Shown here: positions 1-8,603 of the stretch, in pieces | Position numbering within the stretch: position 1 is the stretch's first letter | How the letters are laid out: every line of letters begins with the position of its first letter | DNA from: Salinilacustrithrix sp003476595 | Lineage (GTDB): Bacteria > Actinomycetota > Acidimicrobiia > Acidimicrobiales > Salinilacustritrichaceae | Assembly: GCA_963972525.1 (NCBI GenBank) | Contig: CAXAUZ010000014.1 | Location: 1-64,000 of the forward strand | DNA: 64,000 bases | Reading direction: 5' to 3' | The notes under the pieces: generated by a model | Told to the model about the DNA's origin: nothing | Seen by the model: the letters and a program-made list of their open reading frames with translations, nothing else | Databases searched by the model: none | Translations under genes and position numbers: made by a program

Positions 1-2435
1 TCCATCCGGTCGCGGTACGCCAGGAGCCGTAGGGCGTTCGCGACCACGACCAGCGTGGAGCCCTCGTGGAAGACGACGGCCGGACCGATGCCCACGTAAC
101 CCACGAGGGTGGCGGGGACGAGGAACACGACCATCCCGAGGCTGAGGTAGAGGTTCTGGCGGATGATGCCGCTCGCTCTGTGGCTCAAACCGATCACCAG
201 GGGCAGCTTGGCCAGCTCGTCGCCCATCAGGGCGATGTCGGCGGTTTCGAGGGCGACGTCGGAACCAGCGGCACCCATGGCGATGCCGACGGTGGCATGG
301 GCCAAGGCGGGCGCATCGTTCACGCCGTCGCCGACCATGGCGACCTTGCCTTCCTCGTTGCGGAGCCGCTCGACGGCGGCAACCTTGTCCTCGGGCATGA
401 GGTCGCCCCACGCATCGGTGAGGCCGACCTCCCGTGCGATCGAGTCCGCCACGAGCTGGTGGTCGCCCGACAGCATGATCGACCGGCGGATGCCAACGCC
501 CTCGAGAGCAGCGATCGTGGCCCGGGCCGCGGCGCGGGGAGTGTCCATGACGCCGAGGACACCGAGGAAGCGGTCGCCGTGCTTGACGACCATGATCGTG
601 CGGCCAGCCGCTTGCAGCTGATCGACCGCAGCCAGCAGCGCAGGCTGTACGCCGCCGCTGTCGTCGAACAGCCCGGCCTTGCCGATGAGCACCTCATGGC
701 CGTCCACCGTTGCGCGCACGCCCTTGCCGGTCACGGCGGTGACGTCGGTCGCCGCCAATGGGGTGTGGTCGCCGAGCCGCTCGGTCCCGTCGCGGACGAT
801 GGCGGTCGCTAACGGGTGGTCGCTGCGCACCTCCACGGCGACGGCGATCGCGAGCAGCCGCTGCTCGTCGACACCCTCAGCAGGCACGATGTCGGTGAGC
901 CGGGGTCTCCCTTCCGTGAGGGTGCCGGTCTTGTCGAAGGCGACCGCCCGCAGCGTCCCGAGGTTCTCGAGCGGTCCGCCGCCCTTGACGAGCACGCCGA
1001 GCTGGCCCGCCCGGGCGACGGCCGCCAGGACCGCTGAGGGGGTGGCGATTGCCAGCGCACAGGGGCTAGCCGCCACCAGCACTGCCATCGCCCGGTAGAA
1101 CGACTCTGCCCACGACCCACCGAGCAACGGCCCGGTGAACAGGACGACGACGACCAGGACGAGCACGGCGGGCACGAAGATCCGCTCGAACCGGTCGGTG
1201 AACCGCTGGGTCGGCGACGTCTGGGTCTCGGCCTCGCGAACCATCGTGGCCAGCTTCGACAGCGTCGACTCGCTCGACAGCCGGGTGACCTGGAGGTCGA
1301 GCCCCCCGGCGCCGTTGATCGTGCCCGAGAAGAGGCGTGACGTCGCAGGCACCTTGTCGGGCGCTGCGGCTGCGTCCGCCGGGTCGGCGACGGGCATCTT
1401 GTCGACGGGGATGCTCTCACCGGTGAGGGGCGCCTGGTTCACGCTGCTGGTGCCCGCCAGCACGAAGCCGTCGGCGGGGATCCGCTCGTTCGGCTTCACC
1501 ACCACGGTGTCACCCACGACCAGATCGGCGACGGGAACCTGCCGCTCACCGCCACCGCGCCGGACGACAGCGGTGTCGGGAGCGAGCGCGGCGAGCGCCT
1601 CGATCGCCCGGCGGGCCCGACCCATGGCGTAGCCCTCGAGGGCATGACCGGTGCTGAACAAGGCCAGCAGGAGCGCCCCCTCCTCCCACTTCCCCAACCC
1701 CCACGCCCCGGCGGCCGCCACCAACATGAGGAAGTCGATCTCGAAGCGACGGTTCCGCACGCTCTCGTACGCCTCGCGCAGTGTGAAGTAGCCGCCGAAC
1801 AAGCCCGAGGCGATGAACAGCGGCGTGAGGTCGCCATTGCCGACATCGGTGGTGAGCTCGAGGACGAACCCAGTGGTCCACAGCACGGCGGAGGTGATCG
1901 CGAAGATCAGCTCGCTGCGCTCGCCGAAGGGGCCGCCGTGGTCATGCGCTCCGCTGCCGTGGTCGTGACCGGCGTGGGTGTCATCGTCTGGCGACGACGC
2001 GTGCACCCCGTGTTCGGCGAGAGTCTTCCGCAGCCGGTCTTCTTCCACCTGGCGACGGTCGAACTCCACGCGCACCAGCCCGCCGGTGACCTCGGCCTCG
2101 ACGACGCCGGCGAGCCGACGAAGCGACTCAGCCACCGTTCGTGCCTTGCGGGCGTGGCCGATGCCGGTCACCGTCCACAGCACGTGGCCGAACTGCTCGG
2201 TGAGCCGTGCGCCGCCGGACTCGGCCAGCCTGCGGATCCGTGCGACGTCGGTCGTGCCGGGGTCGTAGTGCAGGCAGAGCCGGGCTGGGGCGCCGTCGGC
2301 TGCCTCAAGCACGTGGACCTCGTCCAAGCCGGGGGCGCCGCTCAGGGTTTCGGTGAGCCGCTCGACACACCGATCCCGCCCGTCGAGGGCATCGGGGAGG
2401 AGCAGCGGCAGGTCGAGCACCACGTTGTCGCTCAT
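1..2435 (-). CDS. P1B-4-type heavy-metal P-type ATPase (3' end cut by window edge)
   Basis: Membrane efflux pump that exports a divalent metal using ATP. The frame reads from an ATG at 2435 to the window edge, about 811 codons, so only the last few residues are missing. Visible motifs: a TGES actuator loop near residue 337, SPCALA in the metal-binding membrane helix near 458, the phosphorylated DKTGTLT near 499, GDGVNDAP near 700 and HEGST near 787. SPC plus HEGST is the P1B-4 signature (CtpD/CoaT group: Co, Zn, Fe or Ni). The N-terminus has two HMA-like folds without CxxC and then a His-rich stretch near residues 150-165 (DTHAGHDHGSGAHDHGG), a likely metal sensor or binding tail. The start overlaps the stop of the upstream repressor by four bases (ATGA), so the two are co-translated. 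Exact metal not decidable from sequence. Confidence 0.93.
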   Translation of the reverse strand, partial: MSDNVVLDLPLLLPDALDGRDRCVERLTETLSGAPGLDEVHVLEAADGAPARLCLHYDPGTTDVARIRRLAESGGARLTEQFGHVLWTVTGIGHARKARTVAESLRRLAGVVEAEVTGGLVRVEFDRRQVEEDRLRKTLAEHGVHASSPDDDTHAGHDHGSGAHDHGGPFGERSELIFAITSAVLWTTGFVLELTTDVGNGDLTPLFIASGLFGGYFTLREAYESVRNRRFEIDFLMLVAAAGAWGLGKWEEGALLLALFSTGHALEGYAMGRARRAIEALAALAPDTAVVRRGGGERQVPVADLVVGDTVVVKPNERIPADGFVLAGTSSVNQAPLTGESIPVDKMPVADPADAAAAPDKVPATSRLFSGTINGAGGLDLQVTRLSSESTLSKLATMVREAETQTSPTQRFTDRFERIFVPAVLVLVVVVLFTGPLLGGSWAESFYRAMAVLVAASPCALAIATPSAVLAAVARAGQLGVLVKGGGPLENLGTLRAVAFDKTGTLTEGRPRLTDIVPAEGVDEQRLLAIAVAVEVRSDHPLATAIVRDGTERLGDHTPLAATDVTAVTGKGVRATVDGHEVLIGKAGLFDDSGGVQPALLAAVDQLQAAGRTIMVVKHGDRFLGVLGVMDTPRAAARATIAALEGVGIRRSIMLSGDHQLVADSIAREVGLTDAWGDLMPEDKVAAVERLRNEEGKVAMVGDGVNDAPALAHATVGIAMGAAGSDVALETADIALMGDELAKLPLVIGLSHRASGIIRQNLYLSLGMVVFLVPATLVGYVGIGPAVVFHEGSTLVVVANALRLLAYRDRM

Positions 2436-2839
2436 CCTCCGTCCCGCCCGTGACCCACGTGCTCGACGCTCAGCTCGAGCAGGAGGCGGACGTGGTCGTC
2501 GTCCAGCCGGTAGAAGACCTGCCGCCCTGCCCGCCGCGGACGCACCACGCCGGCGTTGCGCAGCAGGCGCAGCGAGTGGGAGACGGGCGACTCGGCCATG
2601 TCCACCACTGCCGCAAGATCGCACACACAGAGCTCACCGGCATGGACCAGTGCGTCGAGCATCCGCACCCTGCCGGGATCACCCAGCAACTTGAACAGGC
2701 TGGCAACATCGCCAGCCGCACCGGCGTCGACGCCTCGGGCGCGAGTCGCCGCGACGCGTTCAGCGTCGATCACACGGGTCTGGCAGCTGTGGTCTTCGGC
2801 AGCGGCAAGCGCCGTCTCCTGGGTCGACTCGAGTGTCAT
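2432..2839 (-). CDS. ArsR/SmtB-family metal-responsive repressor
   Basis: Winged-helix repressor of 135 aa expected to release DNA when metal binds. The core from about residue 40 has the family pattern LLGDPGRVRMLDAL, then ELCVCDLA, the Cys-x-Cys alpha-3 metal site of ArsR/CadC proteins, then a recognition helix (MAESPVSHSLRLL). The C-terminal helix carries D-D-H and E-H-V-G-H residues resembling the alpha-5 Zn site of SmtB/CzrA. A Cys sits in the N-terminal arm (DHSCQTRVID), as in CadC. I chose the ATG at 2839 because translation further upstream is arginine-rich noise. It is the first gene of a two-gene operon with the P1B-4 ATPase, which it presumably controls. Confidence 0.9.
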   Translation of the reverse strand: MTLESTQETALAAAEDHSCQTRVIDAERVAATRARGVDAGAAGDVASLFKLLGDPGRVRMLDALVHAGELCVCDLAAVVDMAESPVSHSLRLLRNAGVVRPRRAGRQVFYRLDDDHVRLLLELSVEHVGHGRDGG

Positions 2840-3036
2840 CTGCACGACTGTACCGACGACGTGGTGTCCGGCACCTGGTCGACCTGGGTTCCTGTCCTTT
2901 CGTGGCTCACGTCGGACTGCCCGCCCGGCATCTGAACTGCCGCAACCAATCCCCCGCCACTCACCATTGACGTCAACCACCGCCCACCGCCACCGCTTAC
3001 CGCCAGCGACGGCCGCCCCTGTAACCTCGCTCCGCC

Positions 3037-3873
3037 ATGGGTAAGGCCTCCTCCAACAAGAAGGTCGCACGGGCCGCCAAGGCCGGTGGCGGCCGCGCTC
3101 GCGCTGCGGGCGAACGCAACATCCTCTTCCCGTCGATGCTCGCCGTCGTCGTGGTACTGGGCACGCTGCTCGTCGTGTACGCCCGGGACGAGCGTTCCGC
3201 CGAGGCCCTCGCTGCACCCTTGTCCAATGAGGATCACTGGCACGCCGCGTACGGCGTCTACGTGTGCGACGACCTGGTCCCGGACCTGCCCGAGTTCACC
3301 GCCCCGCAGAACGGCGGCAACCACACCCACGGCGACGGTCTCTTCCACATCCACCCGTTCTCGCCCGCCCGGGCCGGTGAGAACGCCACGCTCGTGAACT
3401 GGTTCGAGGATGCCGGCGCCGTGCTGGGCGGCGGCGAACAGCTCGAAGACGACCGGCTCGGCGTGCCCGGCGGCGAGACGTACGTCGAGGGAGAGAGCAG
3501 CTGCGACGGTGTCGAGGGCGACCCGATCGTCCAAGTCGCGGTCTGGGACACGGCGTTCGCAGCCGCGCAGGACGAGGAGCCGGACCGCGTCGTGACGGAG
3601 GACTTCGGGTCCATCCGCTTCGAAGACGACGGCATGGCGTTCACGATCGCCTTCGCGCCCGAGGGCGCAGACCTGCCGGCCCCCACCAGTTTGGAGGACC
3701 TTGCCGGGGTCGGCTCCGACCTGGGCGTGGATCCTGCCGACGTCCCCGAGGACACCCCGCCGGAGCCGGGCGACGAGAGCACGACGGAGACAGAGGGCAC
3801 CATCGAGCATGGAGAAACGGAGGGCGACGAGACCACGAGCTCGTCGGCCCTTGCCCCCGAACCCGACTCGTGA
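3037..3873 (+). CDS. Membrane-anchored protein with His-rich extracytoplasmic domain
   Basis: Protein of 278 aa with a basic Lys/Arg-rich N-terminus (1-30), one transmembrane helix (about 33-50) and a large acidic outside domain. Just after the membrane it has DHWHAAYGVYVCDD and then GGNHTHGDGLFHIHPF, so histidines cluster as in metal- or cupredoxin-like sites. Two cysteines (VCDD and SSCDG) could pair. The C-terminal 60 residues are Glu/Thr/Pro-rich and probably disordered. No enzyme family recognised. It is divergent from the SmtB-like repressor gene, with about 200 bp between the starts, so a role in the same metal response is possible but unproven. Confidence 0.8.
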   Translation: MGKASSNKKVARAAKAGGGRARAAGERNILFPSMLAVVVVLGTLLVVYARDERSAEALAAPLSNEDHWHAAYGVYVCDDLVPDLPEFTAPQNGGNHTHGDGLFHIHPFSPARAGENATLVNWFEDAGAVLGGGEQLEDDRLGVPGGETYVEGESSCDGVEGDPIVQVAVWDTAFAAAQDEEPDRVVTEDFGSIRFEDDGMAFTIAFAPEGADLPAPTSLEDLAGVGSDLGVDPADVPEDTPPEPGDESTTETEGTIEHGETEGDETTSSSALAPEPDS

Positions 3874-4280
3874 AGACTGAGCTCACGTGCAGCCCAGGGG
3901 ACGCCATGCTCGAGCGCAGCCTTGCATGGAGCTACAAGGAGTGAGGTCGGGTTCCAGTCAGCCGTGACTCGACGGTCGGCATCGGCCGCCTTCTGGACCT
4001 ATCGCCGAGTAGCAGCCCACGATCCGGGCGCCGACCACCAACAGGCGGTTGCGGCTGAAGCCTCACCTCCGACTTCCGCCGGGTGGGGATGCTCGTCGAC
4101 ATCATCGACAGCAGGCTCGTCTACGTCGTATCCGTCGGGCTCACCACCGACATCCCCGTCCCGCAGGGCACCCACGAGTGACACCGGACCGCCAAAGAGA
4201 GCGGAGCCGCCCCCTGCACGACATCGAGCGACACTTCTTCCGCCCGCTTCGTCCCGTCCGTCGCAGCGTTGGCCTGCGGT
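3874..4280. other. Non-coding gap between convergent genes
   Basis: About 400 bases between the His-rich membrane protein and the end of the ZIP permease. The open frames here on both strands are Arg/Ser-rich and lack a credible start or homology. I see no clear hairpin followed by a T run. Confidence 0.4.
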
Positions 4281-5000
4281 TCAGCCGCCCAGCAGTGCTG
4301 AGGCGAAGACGAACAAGGTGAACCCGGCGATCAGTGCGAGCGTCGAGCGGCGGTTGTCCGAGGTCGATTCGTGGGCCTCGTGGATGATGTCCTCGAACGC
4401 GGCGATGGTGTATAGGCCGGCTGCGGCGGTGAGGGCGCTGTACTGCCACGCTTCGGGGCGGGTGCGCAGGACGAGGAAGCCGATCAGTGCGGCGCCGACA
4501 GCGGGGATGATGAACGCGGCGGTGAGCCAGAGCCGGGTGGACCGGGGGGTGTCGTTGGCTCGGAACGTGGACAGGGATGCGAATCCTTCTGGGATGTTGG
4601 CCATGATCTGGCCGATGGCGAGGGTGATGCCGAGGTCGGCGGAGACGGCGGCGCCGGCGCCGATGAGCAGGCCGTCGCCGAACAGGTCGGTGGCTGCGGC
4701 CAGGTAGATCATCCATACTCGCCCGGATCCTTCGGTGCGCTTCTCGATCAAGCTCTGCGCGGCCAGGTAGGCGAGCCCGCCGATGGCGAAGGCGATGCCG
4801 ACGGTCCAGCGGGACACGCTGTCGAGCGCTTCGGGGAAGACCTCGATCGCTGCGATGGCGATGACGATCCCGGCGGCGGCGTGCAGGGACCAGTTCAGCC
4901 ACTTCTTCGAGTTGGGTGCGAGCTCGGCGATGAGGCCACCGGTGGCCACACCGACGCCCGGGAGCAGGGCCAGGAGGAGCACGGTCGACAGTTCAGGCAC
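4281..5000 (-). CDS. ZIP-family metal permease
   Basis: Integral membrane protein of 239 aa with seven to eight hydrophobic helices, the usual length for a ZIP transporter. The two helices that form the metal path are recognisable: DLFGDGLLIGAGAA (about residues 102-115) and IMANIPEGFASLS (about 132-144), the latter the classical N-x-P-E-G motif. The usual histidine just before N-x-P-E-G is replaced by alanine, and the first motif has Asp where many ZIPs have His, so metal preference may be altered. Last gene of the CmtR-like operon; its start overlaps the end of lspA by eight bases. ZIP proteins usually move metal into the cytoplasm, which is odd beside an efflux pump. Confidence 0.88.
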   Translation of the reverse strand: MPELSTVLLLALLPGVGVATGGLIAELAPNSKKWLNWSLHAAAGIVIAIAAIEVFPEALDSVSRWTVGIAFAIGGLAYLAAQSLIEKRTEGSGRVWMIYLAAATDLFGDGLLIGAGAAVSADLGITLAIGQIMANIPEGFASLSTFRANDTPRSTRLWLTAAFIIPAVGAALIGFLVLRTRPEAWQYSALTAAAGLYTIAAFEDIIHEAHESTSDNRRSTLALIAGFTLFVFASALLGG

Positions 5001-5463
5001 GCGTCGCCCCGTCCGCCGGTTCGTCTCTGATCGCCGGCTGCTCCCGCAGAGTCGAGATCAGGGTGAGGGCGATGCCGACAGTGAGGGCGACATCGGCGAG
5101 GTTGAAGACCGGCCACCAGCCCAGGTCGAACAGGTCGACGACGCTGCCGCCGACGATGCGGTCGGCGAGGTTGGCGGTACCGCCGCCGACGAGGAGTCCG
5201 GCGCCGACCGGTCCGCCGAAGTCGCCGCGCCACGCTCCGACGGCGAGCCCGGCGACGACGAGGCCGGTGAGCGCAGCGACGACGGCGAAGGGCTGATCGG
5301 CGCCGATGCCGAAGGCGACGCCGGAGTTCTCGGTCGCCCGCACGGTGATGACGGCGAGATCGACCGGCTCGGTCAGCCACCGCACCGCGGCTGCCTTCAC
5401 GGCCAGATCGGCGGCGATCGTCACGGCTGCGACGAGGACCAGGCGGCGGTGCGCGGGGCTCAT
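4993..5463 (-). CDS. lspA: Lipoprotein signal peptidase II
   Basis: Aspartyl membrane peptidase that cuts signal peptides from prolipoproteins. At 156 aa with four membrane helices it matches LspA. The catalytic blocks are visible: ATENSGVAFG (about 43-52), GGGTANLADRI (about 93-103) and PVFNLADVALTVG (about 118-130), which carry the two catalytic Asp. The ATG at 5463 overlaps the stop of the ATPase gene (ATGA). An lspA copy inside a metal-efflux operon is known from pbr lead resistance loci (PbrC), so this is likely an accessory peptidase and not the housekeeping one. Confidence 0.95.
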   Translation of the reverse strand: MSPAHRRLVLVAAVTIAADLAVKAAAVRWLTEPVDLAVITVRATENSGVAFGIGADQPFAVVAALTGLVVAGLAVGAWRGDFGGPVGAGLLVGGGTANLADRIVGGSVVDLFDLGWWPVFNLADVALTVGIALTLISTLREQPAIRDEPADGATRA

Positions 5464-7394
5464 CGGGCCATGCGGGTGCCGTTGAGGATGACGGCGAGCT
5501 CGGACAGCTCGTGGGCGAGGACGGCGACGGGTAGGGCGATGATCCCGAACAACGCGGTGGGGACCAGGATGGCGAGGATCACCAGGGACAGGGCGAGGTT
5601 CTGGGTGACGATACGTCGGGTGCGTCGGCCGGTCCGGATGGCGGTGGTGAGCTTGGCGAGGTCGTCGGCCATGAGGGCGACGTCTGCGGTCTCGAGGGCG
5701 ATGTCGCTGCCGGCCGTTCCCATGGCGATCCCTACGGAGGCGGCGGCGAGGGGTGGGGCGTCGTTGATTCCGTCGCCGAGCATGGCGACATGGTCGTAGC
5801 GTTCGACCAGGTCTCGGATGCGGCTGGCCTTGTCCTCGGGGCTGAGGCCGGCGCCGATGTCGTCGATGCCGGCCTGGGCGGCGATCGCGGCGGCGGTGCG
5901 GGGGTTGTCGCCGGTGAGCATGACGATGTGCTCGATCCCGAGGCGACGAAGCTCGGCGATCGACTCGGTGGCCTGGGGGCGGAGGGTGTCGGCGACGCCG
6001 AGCACGCCGAGCGGCCCGTCGGGTCCGGCGAGCACGACGGTGGTGTTCCCGGCCGCCTCGAGCCGTTCGACCATTTCGCTGATGCCGCTCAGGTCGTGGC
6101 CCTGGCCGGTCAGGTAGGAGGGGCTGCCGATCGTGAGGTCGGTGCCGTTCACGCTGGCGTGGACGCCGCCGCCGACGGCGGCGGTGAATCTGTCGGGTTC
6201 GAGAACGGTGAGGTTGCGCTGGTCGGCGGCGGTGACGATGGCCCGGGCGATGGGGTGCTCGGACCGCCGCTCGGCTGCGGCGGCCAGGGCGAGGAGCTCG
6301 TCGTCGGTGAGGGTGCCGGTCGGGTGCAGCTCGGTGAGCTCGGGCTTGCCTCGGGTGAGGGTGCCGGTCTTGTCGAGGGCGACGGCCCGGAGGCGGCCGA
6401 GCTCCTCGAGGTACACGCCGCCCTTGATGAGCACCCCCGAGCGGCTGGAGCGGCCCATGGCGGCGACGTAGGTGACCGGGATGGAGATGACGAGGGCACA
6501 CGGGGCGGCAGCGACGAGCACGGTCGCCGCTCGCAGCGCCCAGTCACCCCACTCCCCGGTCAGTGCACCACCGGCGACCAGGATCAGCGCGCCGGCGGCC
6601 AGCACCGCCGGCGAGTACACGCCGGTGAAGCGCTCCATGAACTGCTGGCCCTGGCCCTTGCTTTCCTGGGCTTCGGTGACAAGCTCCACCACGCGAGCAA
6701 GCGTGTTCGTCGCCGATGTGGCCGTCGCCTCAACCACCAGCGCACCGTGACCGTTGGCAGTGCCGGCGAACACCTTGTCGCCCACGGTCTTGTCCACAGG
6801 GATGGACTCACCCGTCACCGCGGCCTCATCGACCGCAGAGGTGCCTTCGATCACCACGCCATCGGTGGCGACGTTCTGGCCGGGGCGGACCAGGAACCGG
6901 TCACCGACCACCACCTCGTCGACATCCACTTCACGCTCGGTGCCCTGAGCGTCGACGACGGTCACCCGTCGGGGTGCGAGGTCCAACAGCTTGGCGATGG
7001 CGTCGCGGGTTCGGTCCTCGGTGAACTCCTCGAGGGACTCCGAGATCGAGTACAGGAACGCGAGTGCAGCGGCTTCGGACCAAGCGCCGAGCGCGCCGGC
7101 GACGACGGCGGCGACGGTCATCAACAGCTCGATGCCGATCTCTCGCTCGGTGACCAGCTCCTCGATCGCCTCGGCCGCGAAGAACCGGGCGCCGACCAGT
7201 GCTGCGACGATGAACAGCACCGTCGACACCACACCCGACGCGCCGAGCGGCCCGGCCAGGTAGCCGGCGGCGATCAACAGACCGCTGGCCGCCGACCACC
7301 GGACCTCCCGTGAGCGCCACAGCGCCGGCAGCAAAGCGTCAGCGCCGGAAGGAACCTCTCCCGGTGTCAGGTCCTCGGCCAGATCAGCGGTCAT
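5460..7394 (-). CDS. P1B-type heavy-metal ATPase with APC motif
   Basis: Metal efflux ATPase of 644 aa without an N-terminal HMA domain. Motifs in order: TGESIPVDK near 196, AAPCALVIS near 297, DKTGTLT near 340, GDGINDAPPL near 538, and a last membrane helix with LAHELSELAVILNG. The metal-site helix reads APC, not the CPC of Cd/Zn/Pb or Cu pumps, while the HE in the final helix resembles P1B-4 types. I start at the ATG at 7394, which overlaps the upstream repressor by 11 bases; the longer frame to 7538 runs inside that gene. The operon sensor suggests Cd or Pb as inducer. Confidence 0.92.
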   Translation of the reverse strand: MTADLAEDLTPGEVPSGADALLPALWRSREVRWSAASGLLIAAGYLAGPLGASGVVSTVLFIVAALVGARFFAAEAIEELVTEREIGIELLMTVAAVVAGALGAWSEAAALAFLYSISESLEEFTEDRTRDAIAKLLDLAPRRVTVVDAQGTEREVDVDEVVVGDRFLVRPGQNVATDGVVIEGTSAVDEAAVTGESIPVDKTVGDKVFAGTANGHGALVVEATATSATNTLARVVELVTEAQESKGQGQQFMERFTGVYSPAVLAAGALILVAGGALTGEWGDWALRAATVLVAAAPCALVISIPVTYVAAMGRSSRSGVLIKGGVYLEELGRLRAVALDKTGTLTRGKPELTELHPTGTLTDDELLALAAAAERRSEHPIARAIVTAADQRNLTVLEPDRFTAAVGGGVHASVNGTDLTIGSPSYLTGQGHDLSGISEMVERLEAAGNTTVVLAGPDGPLGVLGVADTLRPQATESIAELRRLGIEHIVMLTGDNPRTAAAIAAQAGIDDIGAGLSPEDKASRIRDLVERYDHVAMLGDGINDAPPLAAASVGIAMGTAGSDIALETADVALMADDLAKLTTAIRTGRRTRRIVTQNLALSLVILAILVPTALFGIIALPVAVLAHELSELAVILNGTRMAR

Positions 7395-7731
7395 CGGTCG
7401 TCCCCTTCCGGTAGTTGTCGCACAACGCCACCTGCTGGCCGACATCAGCGAGGAGCTGTTCGGCCTGGCGAAGGAGGTCGACGACAGCTGACGTGGCGAG
7501 CCGGTAGCGCACTGCCCGGCCTTCGGGGCGGTCGGCAACCAGGCCGCACTCCTTCAAGCACGCCAGATGCCCGGACACGTTCGACTGCGAACAACCCAGC
7601 GCCTCGACGAGATCCACGACCCGGCGCTCGCCCGCAAGGAGCTCGGTCAGGATCGCCAACCGAGTCGGGTCACCGAACCCCCGGAAGAGCTGCGCCGCCA
7701 CCGCCACATCGGACCTCTGAGCAACCGTCAT
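7384..7731 (-). CDS. CmtR-like ArsR-family Cd/Pb-sensing repressor
   Basis: Winged-helix repressor of 115 aa. The recognition helix is followed by HLACLKECGLV, giving Cys58 and Cys62, and the tail has LCDNY with Cys104. In mycobacterial CmtR the Cd/Pb site is built from Cys57, Cys61 and Cys102, so the spacing here matches almost exactly. It leads an operon with the APC-type ATPase, lspA and the ZIP gene and faces a methyltransferase gene across a palindrome that is likely its operator. Confidence 0.92.
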   Translation of the reverse strand: MTVAQRSDVAVAAQLFRGFGDPTRLAILTELLAGERRVVDLVEALGCSQSNVSGHLACLKECGLVADRPEGRAVRYRLATSAVVDLLRQAEQLLADVGQQVALCDNYRKGTTDDR

Positions 7732-7741
7732 GCCACCACCC

Positions 7742-7765
7742 TATCCATCGGCAACAACCGATGAT
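7742..7765. promoter_or_regulatory. Palindromic operator between CmtR-like gene and methyltransferase
   Basis: Imperfect dyad with arms TATCcATCGG and CCGATgATA around a 6-base centre (CAACAA); the inner ATCGG/CCGAT arms (7747-7751 and 7758-7762) are perfect. It lies just upstream of the repressor start (7731) in the divergent intergenic region and is AT-richer than its surroundings, as expected for an ArsR-family site. Confidence 0.6.
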
Positions 7766-7808
7766 AGCCTCCGCTACCGATTATCCAGATGAGAGCGGAG
7801 GTCACGTC

Positions 7809-8405
7809 ATGCCGGTGATGTCGAGGGTCGAGGCCGCGTTCTGCCGCAGTGCCCCGTGGCGAGCCTTCACCGGACGGATCGTCGTGCCGTGGGTCCTGCG
7901 GGGTGAAGACCTCGCCGGCGAGGTGCTCGAGATCGGCTCCGGAGCCGGAGCGAACGCCGCCGTAATCGCCGAGACACAACCGCAGGCCTCGATCACGGCC
8001 ACCGACCTCGACCCGACGATGGTCACCGCAGCGCGAGCACGGCTGGCGAAGTACGGGACCCGGGCCACAGTCGCCGAAGCCGACAGCACTCGGCTGCCCT
8101 TCGACGACGACCACTTCGACGCCGCCGTCAGCCTCCTCATGCTTCACCACGTCATCGACTGGGAAGCGGCCATACGCGAGCTGGCCCGAGTCGTACGTCC
8201 CGGTGGACGAGTCGTCGGCTACGACCTCATCGCCACTCGGGGCGCCCGCCTGATCCACCTCGCCGACCGCTCACCCCATCGGCTCCTCAGCCCGAACGAA
8301 CTGTGCGGCAGCCTCATCGCCAGCGGGTTCCACGACGTGGACGTGAACCCAGCGCTCGGCGGCCTCGTCGCCCGCTTCCACGCCACTGCGGGGCCCGCGC
8401 TGTGA
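7809..8405 (+). CDS. Class I SAM-dependent methyltransferase
   Basis: Enzyme of 198 aa with the Rossmann methyltransferase motifs: VLEIGSGAGANAAV (motif I, about 37-50), TATDLDP (motif II acidic loop), ADSTRLPFDDDHFD (about 91-104) and LMLHHVIDW. This is the UbiE/small-molecule methyltransferase layout; the substrate is not evident. Start ATG at 7809 is supported by GGAGGT at 7797-7802; an earlier in-frame ATG at 7761 overlaps the operator. It is divergent from the metal operon, so it may be co-regulated. Confidence 0.88.
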   Translation: MPVMSRVEAAFCRSAPWRAFTGRIVVPWVLRGEDLAGEVLEIGSGAGANAAVIAETQPQASITATDLDPTMVTAARARLAKYGTRATVAEADSTRLPFDDDHFDAAVSLLMLHHVIDWEAAIRELARVVRPGGRVVGYDLIATRGARLIHLADRSPHRLLSPNELCGSLIASGFHDVDVNPALGGLVARFHATAGPAL

Positions 8406-8603
8406 TCCCTGGAGGCAGCGAGTTGGATCCGGTCGAGATGGAGTCGTTCTTTGCCATGCTGGCCGGGGTACATGGCTGGCGATAGGGATGGCGCCCAGTG
8501 CCACCTCGCTCGTCGGTCTGCTCACGTATGCCATCCCGAATGTGCCGTAGGCACTGCCGGCGGCAGGCGCCCCCGACCATCGCCCCCAATTCCCCTCGAG
8601 GCC

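Noticed and set aside
5790..7313. Long plus-strand frame of about 500 codons
   Set aside because: It is antisense to the APC-type ATPase, which has all catalytic motifs. The plus frame is Gly/Asp/His-rich noise.
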